Positions 1 to 11,429 of a DNA stretch of 64,000 bases are shown here, piece by piece. The notes beneath the pieces are model-generated. The model searched no databases, was not told the DNA's origin, and was given only the letters and a program-made list of their open reading frames with translations. The stretch covers positions 18,899,029 through 18,963,028 of the forward strand of contig NC_133770.1 of the NCBI RefSeq assembly GCF_003597395.2. The letters run 5' to 3'. The position numbers and the translations under genes are program-made. Position 1 is the first letter of the stretch. Every line of letters starts with the position of its first letter. The stretch comes from Chelonoidis abingdonii. Lineage: Eukaryota > Chordata > Testudines > Testudinidae.

Positions 1-560
1 GCGACGGCCATATTACTCCAAAAAAAACAGCTGAGGGCCGAACCCCCCTGGCCCTGCTGACCCCCCCTCCCAGCGCCACCAGCCCCCCAAAATACTCTCC
101 CCAGACAGCACCACCCACCCCGTGGAAACAAACCCTCCTTCCCCAGCACTGCCCCACCGAAACAGCGGTATTGAACCTTGGTAATATGTTATAGCAGGCC
201 CTTAAGGTAGTATAATTAAGGTGTAAACAAAATGTTTTTTGCTAGAAGTGGAATGAGATCTTCCCCCAACTTTGTAATCAGTTGCCCTGTTGAATGAATG
301 AGGTGTGAATGAGGAAGGCGTGGAAGGCAGCACCTCCAGACAGCTGCAACCCTTGGAGAGGGGATGGGAGCCAGACCAGATCAGTAGAACAGGTCTGCCA
401 CTGACTCCTCGCTTGCCTCCTCAGCCCCATCCCACGCCCCCGCTCGCCTCCTCAGCCCCCGCCACTGCCCACCTGCCTATTCAGCCCCCCTCCCTCACCC
501 GCCGCTTGCCTACTCACTGCCCACGGGCTGCACAGTGAGCCCACGCGGGCCGCACGTGGC
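1..560. other. GC-rich unassigned segment
   Basis: This stretch is C-rich with a repeating 'cctcagcccc' theme between about 410 and 520. It has no recognisable coding similarity and no clear terminal repeats. The open frame at 305-538 is only proline and alanine rich translation of this C-rich DNA. It could be the right part of a GC-rich MITE cut by the window edge, but I cannot show that. Confidence 0.3.
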
Positions 561-1859
561 CAGCCTTAAAGACAAAATCTCATATTCATATACCTGCTGT
601 ATCCTGCCAGTGGTCTTCGTGGTAACTCCTTAAAAGAAACAAATTTTAAATACAAAAGCCATTCTGAAAGAGGAAGACCTGCCAAATATTCAGTCTGTGT
701 AACAACGATGTATGTGAGAGATTGAGGAGGAATATTGCTTTTAACACTCTTTTTTGTGGTATATACTTTTTGCAGACCTAAAAAAAATAGGGGAGCAAAA
801 TAATAGAACTTTCTTCTATTCCATATAGTGGACAATAGGGTTTAAGACATTTAAAATCTCCTTTGGCAGTCCCCTCCCTCTGGCTGCATTTTGTAACTGC
901 AACTGCAGATTGTTTCACCAAGGGGGCGCACTGCATGTCCCAGAGCAGCAAACTCTGCTAAAAGAATAATATGCAGCACTACCCATAAAATATGCAACTC
1001 ACAAATTATATCATTTGATTTATAAGGCAGCATCTTGCTCAGTAAATTATGAAAACTGAGCCAGGAAACTATCCAGCCAGATCTGTAAACTTTAAATCTT
1101 AATCAGTATGAAGAGGAAGAGCCAGCAGAGATGTGGATCAAAAAAAAACAAAACCCAAACAAACAAAAACATCACTGAGTGTACAGTAAAGTTTGCCAGT
1201 CTAAGATGCCTGATCAGTGACCGTAATGCTCAAAGTGAACAGAAGCTTACGGATGCTGTGTCTCAGGAGGAGCTGAATGACATCCCTGGGAATTAAAGAT
1301 TGTTTTACTAAAGCAAGGGAAAACCTGCCGAAAATTTCAAGAACAGAGTATGGGCAATAAAACGTGAGAGCACATGGGGGAACAAGGGTTGGCCCTTGAG
1401 AACATGGTTTCTTGCTAGGGGGACCTATTTCCCCTATTGTGTATCCCTGGTGTAGTCTATGACACTGCTGACTCTCTTAAACCCACCCAGGACACCCTAC
1501 TAAGAGGGAGGAAGATAAGCTATTACATTCTGGGTCAGGGTTCAGGGACCAAACACTTCCCTGGTTCAGAAGTTAGAGGAGAAGCTCTGACTGTGCCTTT
1601 ACCTTCTAGCTAAGCTGTTTTATGGTTAGCTATTTCCATGACCCTATTCTTGCCCCAAAGATCTAGAGCTGGAAGAAAAAATTGTCCAGCCCCCCAAGCA
1701 CACTACATGGTAGAGAAAAGAGCTCTTCTGGTTCCTGGGGTCCTCTTTGGAATGATTGATGGAGGGAAAGAATATTTCTCTGGCTCTCTGAAAGGATCCA
1801 TTTTACCACCCCTGATGTGTGTGGTGGAGAGGGGAGGAGGGGGTGAGGGTCATATGAAC
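561..1859. other. Unassigned non-coding DNA
   Basis: AT-rich sequence with short A runs (1140-1150). No repeat family, exon or RNA gene was recognised. Confidence 0.4.
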
Positions 1860-2595
1860 AAAGGCTGCAAGAGGAGCTTGTGGGAAAAACTGCACAGGCT
1901 CTATATAAATATATCAGGGGGATTAACGTTAGGGAGGGAGAGGAATTATTTAAGTTTAGTACTAATGTAGGCACAAGGACTAATGGGTACAAACTGGATA
2001 TTAGGAAGTTTAGACTGGAAATTAGACGAAGGTTTCTAACCATTAGGGGAGTGAAGTTCTGGAACTGCCTTCCGAGGGAAGTAGTGGGGGTAAAAGACTT
2101 ATCTGGCTTTAAGACTAAGCTTGATAAGTATATGGAGGGGATGTTATGATGGGATAGTTTAATTTGGGCAATTGATCTTGGATTATCAGCAGATAAGTCT
2201 GCTCAATGGTCTGTGAGGGGATGTTGGATGGGATGGGAACTGAGTTACTGCAGAGAATTCTTTCTTGGCTGCTGGCTGGTGAGTCTTGCCCACATGCTCA
2301 GGGTTTAGCTGATCGCCATATTTGGGGTCGGGAAGGAATTTTCCTCCAGGGCGGATTGGCAGAGGCCCTGGAGGTTTTTCGCCTTCCTCTGCAGCGTGGG
2401 GCATGGGTCGCTTGCTGGTGGATTCTCTGCAGCTTGAGGTCTTCAAATCTCAATTTTGAGGATTTCAATAACTCAGTCATAGGTTAGGGGTTGTTATAAA
2501 AGTGGATGGGTAGGGTTCTGTGGCCTGCCTTGTGCAGGAGGTCAGACTAGATGATCATATTGGTCCCTTCTGACCTATGAGTCTATGAGTCTATG
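1860..2595 (+). mobile_element. CR1 LINE, 5'-truncated, 3' end
   Basis: A 5'-truncated copy of a CR1 non-LTR retrotransposon in the forward direction. The left third translates (1880-2149) as the C-terminal tail of CR1 ORF2. The rest is the 3' UTR, including the segment reading 'gtcagactagatgatcatat' and 'ggtcccttctgacctatgag'. It ends in the family's short tandem tail (ctatgagt units, to 2595) rather than poly-A. The same 3' UTR occurs inverted at 16892-17208 and, more diverged, at 35186-35495. 5' truncation is normal for LINE insertion by target-primed reverse transcription. Confidence 0.9.
1880..2149 (+). pseudogene. CR1 ORF2 C-terminal remnant
   Basis: An 89-residue open frame that matches the C-terminus of CR1 polyprotein, downstream of the reverse transcriptase domain. 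Recognisable features are the R-rich stretch around residues 45-55, the 'FWNCLPREVV' block (consensus W-N-x-L-P-x-E-V-V) and the following F-K-T-K-L-D motif near the end. No catalytic reverse transcriptase residues are included, so this piece is inert. The natural stop falls just before the CR1 3' UTR, as expected for the family. Confidence 0.85.
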
Positions 2596-3649
2596 TAATG
2601 CACTGAGGCACCTTCTGTATCACATCAGAATCTTCAGTGAGTCTCCATGAATGTGGATCCTTGTTATCACAGGAGAAACTGGTGGCCAACAGACAGCTGA
2701 AGGGAGGAATTTTGGTGACTGCATTGTTCAGGTTGGGAAAGTAAGCGCCCAGAAGTCAGGAAATCAAAATCGGGAGATTAAGATATTATGGGTCCTAAAG
2801 CAGTTTTAACTCAGGCATGTAGGCTACACATACAATGGACTTAGGTCTCCCTCTTTCTGTTTTATCTTATGGGCCAAATGGACCATGGGGCAACCTTTGT
2901 GAAGTCAATGAAGTTACTGCAGGAATGAATTTGGTTCTGTACTTGTAAATTTTTACCATACCATGCCTGGGCAGTCCAGCATTGCTAACCCCTGCATTCA
3001 TGAGGGAGGCACCCAAAAGCAGGAGACTGGTTTAAAAAGGGTGATTAAAAATAATAAGCGTTGGGTTCTTTTTCTCTGCCCTCAGGTTTCCGCGTCTTCA
3101 GGGTGCCTTTGGGTCACAATTTCAAGCTTTTCTCTGCAATCACGAGGGCTACAAATGTATTTTTGTTTAAAAATGAAAGCTGACATTTTTTTCTTAATTA
3201 ACTGACTCCCAGAGTTGGGATTTTAAGAAAAATATCAACTATGGTGAGACTTGGAAACATACTGTGAGTGTTGGCAATGCTAAGGGTATGTCTACACTGC
3301 CGTTGGGAGCATGCTTCCCCATGCAGCCCCGCCTCAGGCCATCCAGTACCTGGATTTTGGCACTATGTGGTCCCCAACCCCAATCTGTACAATCCAAATA
3401 GAAAACAGGTGTAATTGCTCTTACTCCACTGCAAACAGCTGGACCCTGATTCATCCAACCCCAGAGCTTCTCTGGTTCCTGCCAGTTTTTAAGCCTGCTC
3501 TCTCGATTCTTCTGGCTACATGGGAATAAAATATAACTGGTCCTTGCAAACACCCAGCTCTCGTTGCAAAGGCAACAGAAGTCTGGGGCCAAAATTGGGC
3601 AGGATTCAGCCTTTGGAAGATTTTGCTGGCCCCAACCCTGCTGCCATCA
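2596..3649. other. Unassigned DNA with one MITE end
   Basis: No gene seen. At 3282-3300 'taagggtatgtctacactgc' is one terminal inverted repeat of the Harbinger-type MITE family present intact at 40538-40827. No matching partner end was found nearby, so this is a truncated copy. Confidence 0.45.
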
Positions 3650-4650
3650 GCCAGGGCTCGCTGCGCTCAGAAAGTGGCCACTCTGCTAGTTACTGCAGGC
3701 GCAGTGGAAGGAGTGGAGCACGGGCCCCGCTGCACAGGCAAGGCGAGAGGGGTTTGGCCCTGGCGGGGAGCAGCCAAGCGGGAGCAGCTCCTCTCTGTGC
3801 GTCTTCGCCAGCGCGTCCGGCTGGTGCTCTCTGCTCCTGCTTACTGGCGGGGCCGGGGGCTCCTGGCAGAGCCTCGCGTGCCACCTCCTGACGGTCCCGG
3901 GAAGGCGGCCGCAGCTGGACTAGGCAGGCGCGCTCATTAGCCCTTGCGCGTCCCTCTTCTGGCTCTGCAGGTGTCGGTGCGCTCCGAGGAGCCCCGGAGG
4001 CCGCGCCGGGGAGCGAGGGACGGGCCCTGCGGAGCTCTCCCAGCCGGAGGGAGGAGGGCTCTGCCCTTGCCACGCAGAGGGCGCGGGTCCCGGCTGCTGC
4101 CCAAACGCGCATGACTCGGGGCCTCCGAGCGGGAGCACGTTGGGGACCAGCCAAGGCGGCACCCCGGAGCCTGCCAGCGACCCGCTCCCCGCCCTCTTCT
4201 CCGCCAAGGGCTCCGCTCACCCCCGGCCGGCCCTGGCCTTAGCAGAAGCCGGCGGAGGCGCGCGGGCAGCCTCTCTTCGGGGGCAGGGTGAAGCGCCCCG
4301 AGCCCCTGGGCTTCCTCCGCAGGGCACCCCTGCTGCTTGGGCGGCCGGGACCAGAGTGCGGGAATCCCCGGGAAAGCGCCCCGCCCTGCTGGAGCCCAGC
4401 AGCGCCGCCTGCAACTCTGCAAAGTCTGCGAGCGCCGCGGGCCTGCCGGGGAGGAGAGGGCGCTTTGTGCAGCGGGCGAGCGCGCCAGAGGGGAGACCGT
4501 TCCCAACAACTTGCTCCAAAGATGAACCAGACAGCCGGGGTGTCCAACAGCGTCCGCTGCCCTACAGGGAAGGGGCCAAAGGTAAGGGCGGCTCCGCGGC
4601 GCGCCCCGCGTTTGCAGGGGACAGGGCTTCGAAACAGCCCGCTGGAAAAG
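3650..4650. promoter_or_regulatory. CpG island, probable promoter of DPP6a
   Basis: About 1 kb of very GC-rich DNA with dense CpG, sharply different from the AT-rich DNA on both sides. It holds the first exon at 4522-4581. An upstream ATG at 4111 opens a 43-codon frame that stops with TAG at 4240-4242. This upstream frame is in the same reading frame as the main ATG, and no ATG occurs between them. That layout would allow an upstream-ORF effect on translation if transcription starts before 4111. No clear TATA box is seen, which suits a CpG-island promoter with dispersed starts. The start site itself cannot be placed from sequence. Confidence 0.7.
4522..4581 (+). CDS. DPP6: First coding exon, DPP6 'a' N-terminus
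   Basis: Twenty codons beginning MNQTAGVSN and ending KGPK, followed directly by the splice donor AAG|GTAAGG (GT at 4582-4583). The ATG has A at -3. DPP6 and DPP10 are catalytically dead dipeptidyl-peptidase-like type II membrane proteins that bind Kv4 channels and control their surface level and gating. They differ by alternative first exons. The 'a' variants have a short cytoplasmic N-terminus, and from memory the DPP10 version starts MNQTASVSHH and is also 20 residues ending in K. Shared here are MNQTA, V7, S8, C13, K17 and K20, plus the phase-0 junction onto the common transmembrane exon. The other positions differ from the well-conserved DPP10 version, so DPP6 is preferred. In the 'a' forms this cytoplasmic tip speeds Kv4 inactivation. 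The next exon is not in this window. DPP10 is the main alternative. Confidence 0.8.
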
Positions 4651-5924
4651 TTGTTGGTGCAAAGCAGGGGAGGGTGACATCGGATTGTGATTCAGTGCCC
4701 GGGATGCACCGTTATTACAGCAGCACTAGGACAGTTCGCCTGGCCTGGCTGGTCTTTGCATTGCTGGCTGCTTTATCGCGGTGTTGTTTGTTCCCCCAGG
4801 GAGATATTTGGTGGAGAGGGGGGTTCAGTAGCGCCGTTAAGTGCTGTACTCAGCGCCTCCTCTGTATGAAGAGATGCTTGAACTGCTCCCATCCGATCAC
4901 TTCAGGGCAGCGTGTGTGTTGTTCTGCTGATAAATAGCAGCGTCAGTGGTTCTATACAGGAGAGTCTGGCTAGAGGGATGAAACTGTGATTTAGCTGGGG
5001 GAAGGGAGATGTGGGGAGTGGATGGGCAAAATTGAAAACTCTTGAAAAACGGGAGTTTTGCCTTTCCCCGTGTGCCCCTTGTGTCTGTAGCGAACGCTCT
5101 TGTCGTTAGCGGGTGTGTGTTCCGCAATCCAGTGAGCCACCAACAGCGAAGGGAAACCTTCCCCCGCGAGGATTTAGTGCGACCCAGGCAATGCGAGGTC
5201 CAGCGAGGAGGAAAGAGACGAGCGCACGGGGCAGTGATGTGTAGGAACGAGGGGAAGCCCCAGGGAAAGGATCCTGAGTTGACATACTGTGTGATCTACT
5301 TTGCTTGTAAATATTCACTGCACAAGCATGAAAACGAAACACCTCTGTTTTTCATTTAGCCGTTTATGCGGGGAACTCCGGTATCTCTGTTTCTGGAGCA
5401 TTCCTGGCCGTAGCAGCTACTCACTTCATGCAAAAAAGCACCACCTTAAACTTTCTTAGAGAGACATTGATAATCCATGTGCTGCACTTCGGGTTAGCTG
5501 CTTAACATATCTTAAAAGTTTTCTTAACAAAGACAAACACTGCTAACCACATGCTGTGCTATTTAACCAGGTACAGACACTTCGATTGCAGCATGCTCTG
5601 TTCAGGATAACCTTTCTCATGTGTCCAGGGCAAGTTTTCCGTTTTTGTAAAGAATTTCAAATACATGTCTGTAGCTGGAGTTTTGTATCGGATGTTCTGT
5701 GATAATGAAAGGGATGCATTTTGAAGAAACACTGAATCACAATTTTTTCCAGAAACATTATACACAATTATTTTTCCTTGTATTTTTCAACACTGAAATC
5801 ATGTTCTCTCTTCTGGGTTTTATTTCATGTCGTGTAATTCAATGCTGATTCTTGCATGTTCTGCAGTTTTGCTTTTTAACCACTGGAGTTCTGACCCCGC
5901 AAACACTTGTGCATGTTAATCTAT
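4651..5924. other. Unassigned intronic DNA
   Basis: Moderately GC-rich just after the CpG island, then AT-rich. No repeat or exon was recognised. Sequence next to the promoter could hold regulatory sites, but none is identifiable by eye. Confidence 0.35.
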
Positions 5925-6020
5925 CCTGTATCTTAGTTCCCCAGCTGTAAAATGGGGATAATTTATACTTTCCTTCCTCACAGGAGTGTTGTGAGGCTAA
6001 ACTTCATTAATGATTGAGTT
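5925..6020 (+). repeat. MIR SINE fragment
   Basis: The run 'ccccagctgtaaaatgggga' and the later 'ttgtgaggctaaa' match the conserved core and 3' part of the ancient tRNA-derived MIR SINE. Confidence 0.7.
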
Positions 6021-6063
6021 CATGTGCATATGCACATGATGAAAGACCTACAGATAGGACTAC

Positions 6064-6602
6064 AGTTTAGTCCATGTGTATTTTTAGTAAAAGTCATGGA
6101 CAGGTCACGGTCAATAAACAAAAATTCACATCCTGTGACCTGTCCATGACTTGTACTATAAATACCGCTGACTAAATCTTAGCTGGGGATGGGGGGGGGG
6201 GCACTGCTCTGGGAGGCCGAGGGGCTGCTGCTGTCAGGGGCCACCAAGGCAAGTGGCACTAGCTGCCAGGGGCAAACCCCAGGGCTGCCTACGTGCTGCT
6301 GTTCTGGCCACTCCTGGGACCAATGCCAGGGGCTGCGGAGCTGCGGTTGTTCCTGCTGTCCCCAGGCCCGCTGCTCGGGCAGTCCCTGGGGCCAGCTGCC
6401 CAGAGCCATCTGAGCAGCAGCCGGTGCAGCTGGCTGCGAGGCTACCTGAGCCGTCTGGCTGAGGAGTCACTCGAGCATTGGCCAGTGTGGCTGTCCACAG
6501 GGCTGCTTTAGCAGCTGGCCCCAGAACCAGCCTCACCGGCCACTGCAGAAGTCACAGAGGTCATGGAAAGTCACGGGGTCCATGATTTCTGCAATCCCCA
6601 CA
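6064..6602. mobile_element. MITE with hairpin left end
   Basis: The left 120 bases form a large inverted repeat. The arm at about 6066-6113 (tttagtcc, gtatttttag, gtcatggacaggtcac) pairs with 6137-6178 (gtgacctgtccatgac, ataaatacc, gactaaa). The right end repeats the theme (gtcacagaggtcatgg ... ccatgatttctg). The centre is GC-rich with CTG and CAG clusters. I know this family as a repeat in turtle DNA but cannot assign its superfamily or target duplication. Confidence 0.6.
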
Positions 6603-7984
6603 ACAGACATGGAGGCTTACCTGGAAGTATCTAGAAAGATTAGATGAGCTCACTGAAATCAGTGGGCCCCTCTTCATGGTTAATCAGTTAAGGGTATGCA
6701 AGACTGGTGCCTAAATCTGCAGAAATGAGTCTTGTAAATATTTTCAACCCTGTTTTTAGTTGGGTGAAGGTTATTATTTATTAATCATGTAATAAATCAT
6801 ATTAAATGCTGCTCTATCATTTATTTAGTGGAAGGGGAAGAGAGGAAGTTCTATTTTTTTGTTCTGCATTTATACAGTGCCTAGTACAGTGGCGTCCTGG
6901 TTCATGATGGGGCCTGCAAGGTGTGGTGGTAATACTATACAACAGTTTGACCCGTAGATCAAACCCCAGTATACCTACCGGATAATTCATGTAGTTTTAA
7001 TTTAGTTCAGAGACATCGGCAGCATATTTTCAAACATTGTAAGCTGTAGCCATTATTTCTTTTGGAAATGTATTTCTTTTTCAAGACAGATGACTGATGA
7101 TTTAAGCTTTTTAATTAAAACATACAAACTCCGTGCATGACTAATTCTGTTTCAAGGAACCCTTCCAGAGTTCAGACATAATATCACGCAGGAAAGGGCT
7201 GAAAACAAATAGCTGTTTTGTCTCTTGTCTCTTTAAAATTAGTTAACTTGCCTGGGATGCTAGGTTTTGAAGAGCACAGAAGTTTTCAAGAAATTTATAT
7301 ATCCCCCCCCCCCCGCACGATGTGTTGGCAGACAATGTTGATTCAGTGCCTTAACAGAGCCGCGATTGCTAACTCGTTGGGGGCAAGGTCAGGCTGAGTC
7401 CTGGGGTAGATGTATTTTCTCTCTGCATGCAGAATAAATCTCTCAGACAATAACTTTTGTTTGCAAGAATTACGGCTTTATATGGTTGCGATGATCAATG
7501 GAGCTAAAATTTTAAAGATGGAGATGCTATTAAATGAATGATAAAAGTGAATAGATTGATTTTAGCAATATGTAAGCATCCACTAAAACCATTTGCATCT
7601 TATTGGCAAAACCATTTGACTTCTTTAGCAGGCTTAATAAACATCTGACTCCATGTTACTCACAGTTACCACAGAAAGACTATAACCGGGTGGCACTGTT
7701 TCTGAGGAAATATTTTGTATATGGATAAAGGGGCTACTCTACTTGCTTTATGCCATGTGAGTAACCCCATTGCCTTCACTGGGACAGCTGGTGTGAGCAA
7801 GATGAGAAGAATTTTTCCACAATAGTACTCATTGGGAAACGTCCTCTATTTTTAAGGCTTCCTAAATTTGCAAACATTATGGGTATGGGGTCCACCTCTG
7901 TTTACAGTGAAGTCATTGAGAGAAATCTCCTATTGATTTCAATGGAATCAAGATTGGACCCAAGTTAGTAAAGTCTCTATTAAA
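6603..7984. other. Unassigned intronic DNA
   Basis: Ordinary AT-rich sequence. A poly-C run lies near 7304-7315. No repeat family or exon was recognised. Confidence 0.4.
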
Positions 7985-8455
7985 GGAAGGATGGTCCAGT
8001 ATTTGGGAGTTTAGTTTAGGACTTGAGAGACCTGCATTCAATTCCCTGCCCTACCAAACTTTCTGTGTAACCTTGATCAAGGCATGTAGGCCCTGTGGGT
8101 ATATCTACACAGGGAAGGGCAGCCTGTGGCAGAGAGTCTCAGAGCCTGGGTCCAGGGACTTGTACTATGAAGCTAGAAATAGCTGTGCAGACTTTGTGGC
8201 TTGGGCTCTCAAGTGCACCCACCTTCCTAAGTTTCAGAGCCTGAGCTACAATGTCTGCACAGCTATTTTTAGGGCCATAGTGCAAGCTTGAGACTCTCAC
8301 TGCATGCTCTGAGACTCACGACCACTTGCTGTGTAGCTGTCCCCTCTGTGCCTTAGTTCCCCATCTGTAAAATAGGATAATGTCACTGCACTGCCTCACG
8401 AGCTGTTGTGAGGTTAAGTACAGTACAGATTTAAGCACTCAGATACTGTTATGAT
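7985..8455 (+). repeat. MIR SINE split by a MITE
   Basis: The 5' half (about 7985-8096) carries the core up to the 'tgtgtaaccttgatcaagg' region. The 3' half (about 8344-8455) resumes with 'tgtgccttagttccccatct' and 'gtaaaata'. Both halves are in the same orientation and together make one MIR. The intervening 8097-8343 is a younger insertion. Confidence 0.7.
8097..8343. mobile_element. Foldback MITE inside MIR
   Basis: Terminal repeats 'gggtatatctacac' (left) and 'gtgtagctgtccc' (right) resemble the Harbinger-type ends seen elsewhere in the window. Inside, 8168-8207 (aatagctgtgcaga, gcttgggctc) is the inverted complement of 8238-8277 (gagcctgagc, tctgcacagctatt), so most of the element can fold back on itself. 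The exact target duplication is not resolved. Confidence 0.65.
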
Positions 8456-8469
8456 GGGAGGCATGTAAG

Positions 8470-8825
8470 CAGAGCTAGGCAGGAAATGGTTTTCTTATCC
8501 TGTGGATATTTTGTAGAATTTGACTTTTTTCCCCATCTCAGAATAGGACAAAAAGTCAAAATACTGAAAATATTAATAAGCTGATAACTGAAATGTTTTT
8601 CATATTGGCTCAATCAAATGTTTCATTTTGATTTAAAACTTTTTTATTTAACATATATATATATATATATATATTTGGTCAGTATAAGTAGCTTAAAATT
8701 TGAAACAAAATAATTTGGAACCAGAAAGCTGGAATTTTTCATTTTGAAACCAACACAGACATTTTCTGTGAATTGGCATTTTTGATGAAAAAACAATATA
8801 TTGAAAATTTCTCAACCAGCTCTAC
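8470..8825. repeat. Dispersed AT-rich repeat, copy 1
   Basis: Begins 'gagctaggcaggaaatgg' and ends near 'ctcaaccagctctac', with many TTTCATTTTGA-like words between. A second copy with the same start and end words lies at 47735-48140. The superfamily is unknown; foldback character is likely because AAATGTTT-type words occur on both strands. Confidence 0.45.
8650..8675. repeat. (TA)n microsatellite
   Basis: Uninterrupted alternating TA for about 26 bases. Confidence 0.9.
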
Positions 8826-10340
8826 CTTAGCTATCTAGAAAATAGAAAGGGATTCTGGAAACTTCCAGATGGGAAATTTATTGTACCTGCCACAGATACA
8901 AATAATACCTCCAATCACTGTCACTGAAAGAAGCTAGGGGGGAAAATATATCTTTGTCTTGTTTCCATTGTGCCTTTGACAGGATCTTATGCATAGTCAG
9001 CTACATTACTTTGCTGATGGTCCGTGTCACTTCCTGTCTCATGCACTCATGTGATGATGGCATTCTCTTGTGCTGCCTGGAGGGTTGCTCAGGTGCATTC
9101 TCTTCCACAGGTCTTTCAAGAGGGTGTCTGGGGTCAGGAGGCTGACTCCTTTTCCCCTACTCCCTGCATGGAGCTAGGGTGGGGAAGGACTATGGGAGAA
9201 CTTCCTCCTTCACTCAGTCCCCTGCGTAGAGCTTGGGGAATAGGGGGGAGGGGCAACCAAAGGCAACCAAACTTTGCTACCCAGTTCCCTGCATAGGGTG
9301 GGGGGTGGTGCCAGGATCACCTTAACTCCTTGCACCTGGACTCAGAGCTGGAGTGCAATGGAAGGTTAATGGGGAGCAGCTGGGGACAGGGTCATTCTTT
9401 CCCTGACATCCCCTGCAGATCCCAGAGAGAAGTTCAGAACTGGGAGTGGAGCTTACCTGAATGCAGCTGCTTAAAATCCTGGTAGGCAGCAGGCATGGGC
9501 ACAGATGTAGCGGTGGTGTGGAGAATGGGTATGAGGAGCAGAGTGCTATTTGACTTGTCCTTCCAAATAGCATCAGGGAGACTGGAAAAAAAGTGTGTGT
9601 GTATGGAGAGAGAGACAAATTTAGGTCATACTGAGGATGTTCTCTCAGAAAGCTCGATTTTTAAAGACATTAGTCCATTAAAAAAGCTCATCTCATTCCT
9701 TTAAGGGCCAGATCCTGTGCCTTTTGAAGTCAATGGGACACTTTCCATTGTCTTCCCTGCATACTGGGTCAGATCCTATAAATGGCCAGAGCATGAATCA
9801 AAAGACTGAAAAGGTTTGAAATTACTCACAAATAGAGTAAGCATGAATGATGCATTTTGGTCAAATCTAATAATATTGCATTAAAATTGAACAAATGGGA
9901 ACTAAAGTGATGGAAATAGTCACTAAATGCTGCTAATGGGACACTCTTTAGGCTATTGGGGATATTTATTAACCATGAGCCATATCTTGGCATTAAAAAT
10001 ATAAGTAACAGGGCAAAGCTGGTGCATTAAAGAACTGTGTTTTTTTGCACAGCAGTCCAAATTATTGTAACCTGACCACTCCTTAGCAATAAAGAATGCC
10101 TGTGGATAACAATGAACGATTTATGCAGACTTTGTTTTGAGGAAAAACAACTGTACTAATTAGCAATACCAACCTCTAAAAAGGGGGCTGGAGAAAACAA
10201 TTAAAGGGTTTTTAAATTGCTTGCTGCCCCTATATGAAGTCCTTGCTCCCTTAAGCTTAGGCTAAATAAGATGTTCAGGACCGAGTGTAATGTTGGTAGC
10301 TACCCTACTACTCTGAAAAGAATAAATTTCATATATGAGA
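8826..10340. other. Unassigned intronic DNA
   Basis: No exon or repeat family recognised. A short GT run lies near 9590-9602. Confidence 0.4.
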
Positions 10341-10518
10341 ATGATAAGCTGCTAATTGGTATAGAGTAGAATCCACGAATGTACTTGGGTACCTAAACCT
10401 CGTATTTACACATCTAAGTCCTGGGTTTAGGCACCTAAGTCCCAGTTGTGGCTCTGCTGTGATCCACAAAACTCTCTCCAAACTCTGTGGACACCTAAGC
10501 TCACTTGGCACTTAAGTA

Positions 10519-10707
10519 CACCTCTACCCCGATATAACGCGACCCGATATAACACAAATTTGGATATAATGCGGTAAAACAGTGCTTCGGGGGAGGCGGG
10601 GATGTGCGCTCTAGCGGATCAAAGCGGGTTTGATATAAAGCCATTTCACCTATAATGCGATAACATTTTTTGGCTCCCAAGGACAGCGTTATATTGGGGT
10701 AGAGGTA
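10519..10707. mobile_element. TA-flanked MITE (Tc1/mariner-like), copy 1
   Basis: A 189-bp element bounded by TA dinucleotides (10517-10518 and 10708-10709). Its ends are inverted repeats: 'cacctctaccccgatataac' at the left, and at the right 'cgttatattggggtagaggt', whose reverse complement differs at very few positions. It is too short to encode a transposase. A TA target duplication points to the Tc1/mariner-pogo superfamily. An older inverted copy is at 16604-16819. Confidence 0.85.
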
Positions 10708-10944
10708 TATTTTCAAGCTCTGGGTAGGCAAACTGCTGTTCCCCTCCAGTTATCTGTGCACCCATCTCCCACATAAGCCTCAGAGTGATTCATGAACCAG
10801 AGGAAGATTGATCATCACATAGCACTTAGGCATTTGGCCACCTATCTCATAGGTGGCCTCTGAGCACATCTACCAAATTGGGTCCAGTTCAGAAATCCAG
10901 CAGGGGGCAGGGGGGAGACGCATGCTGTCTTTTAACTTTTACCC

Positions 10945-11220
10945 CATTGGTTAGAGCACTTGCCTGGAATGTGGGACACCCAGGTTCATCTCCCTCCTCT
11001 ATGGCAGAGGAGAGATGATTTGAACAGGGGGTCTCCCACCTTCCAGGAGGCTGCTCTAACTGCTGTGCTATGGGGTATTTTGATGTCAGGCTGTCTCCGT
11101 CTTTCGTGTTGAAGCTGTTCCACTGAGGCTAAATAATGAAAGAGTGATGGGAGCAGGGGGACTGGACCTGGGTCTTCCACCTGTCTGGGGAGTGCCCTAA
11201 CCACTGGACTACAGAGTTAG
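10945..11220 (+). repeat. tRNA-derived repeat with two inverted tRNA-like halves
   Basis: 10947-10995 looks like the 5' half of a tRNA gene: 'ggttagagcacttgcctgg' is an A-box region and 'caggttcatctccc' a B-box region. On the minus strand 11158-11218 gives the same type of sequence (gtggttagggcactcccc, gacccaggtccag). So the unit carries two pol III-like promoters facing each other. This is a SINE-type relic rather than a functional tRNA, because no complete cloverleaf or acceptor stem can be formed. Confidence 0.55.
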
Positions 11221-11429
11221 TGTATCTCTCTCCCTCTCATTCGCTCGCTGCCTGACGACTGTTTCCCTGTGGATAAATACTTACTACATCTTGCTGTGTC
11301 TACATTAAGGTTTTGAAATGTTAGCTGGGACATTTTAAATATATACCTCCTAGCCTAGTCTAGCCAATCCCTTAGTTATCACATTTCTCTCTGAACAGTT
11401 TTACCTACTAATGCTGTATTGCTGTAACA

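Noticed and set aside
3690..4937. Long alanine, proline and arginine rich frames on both strands of the CpG island (for example 247 and 265 codons)
   Set aside because: They overlap each other in several frames and follow from GC-rich composition with few stops. Only the 20-codon exon at 4522 has independent support.
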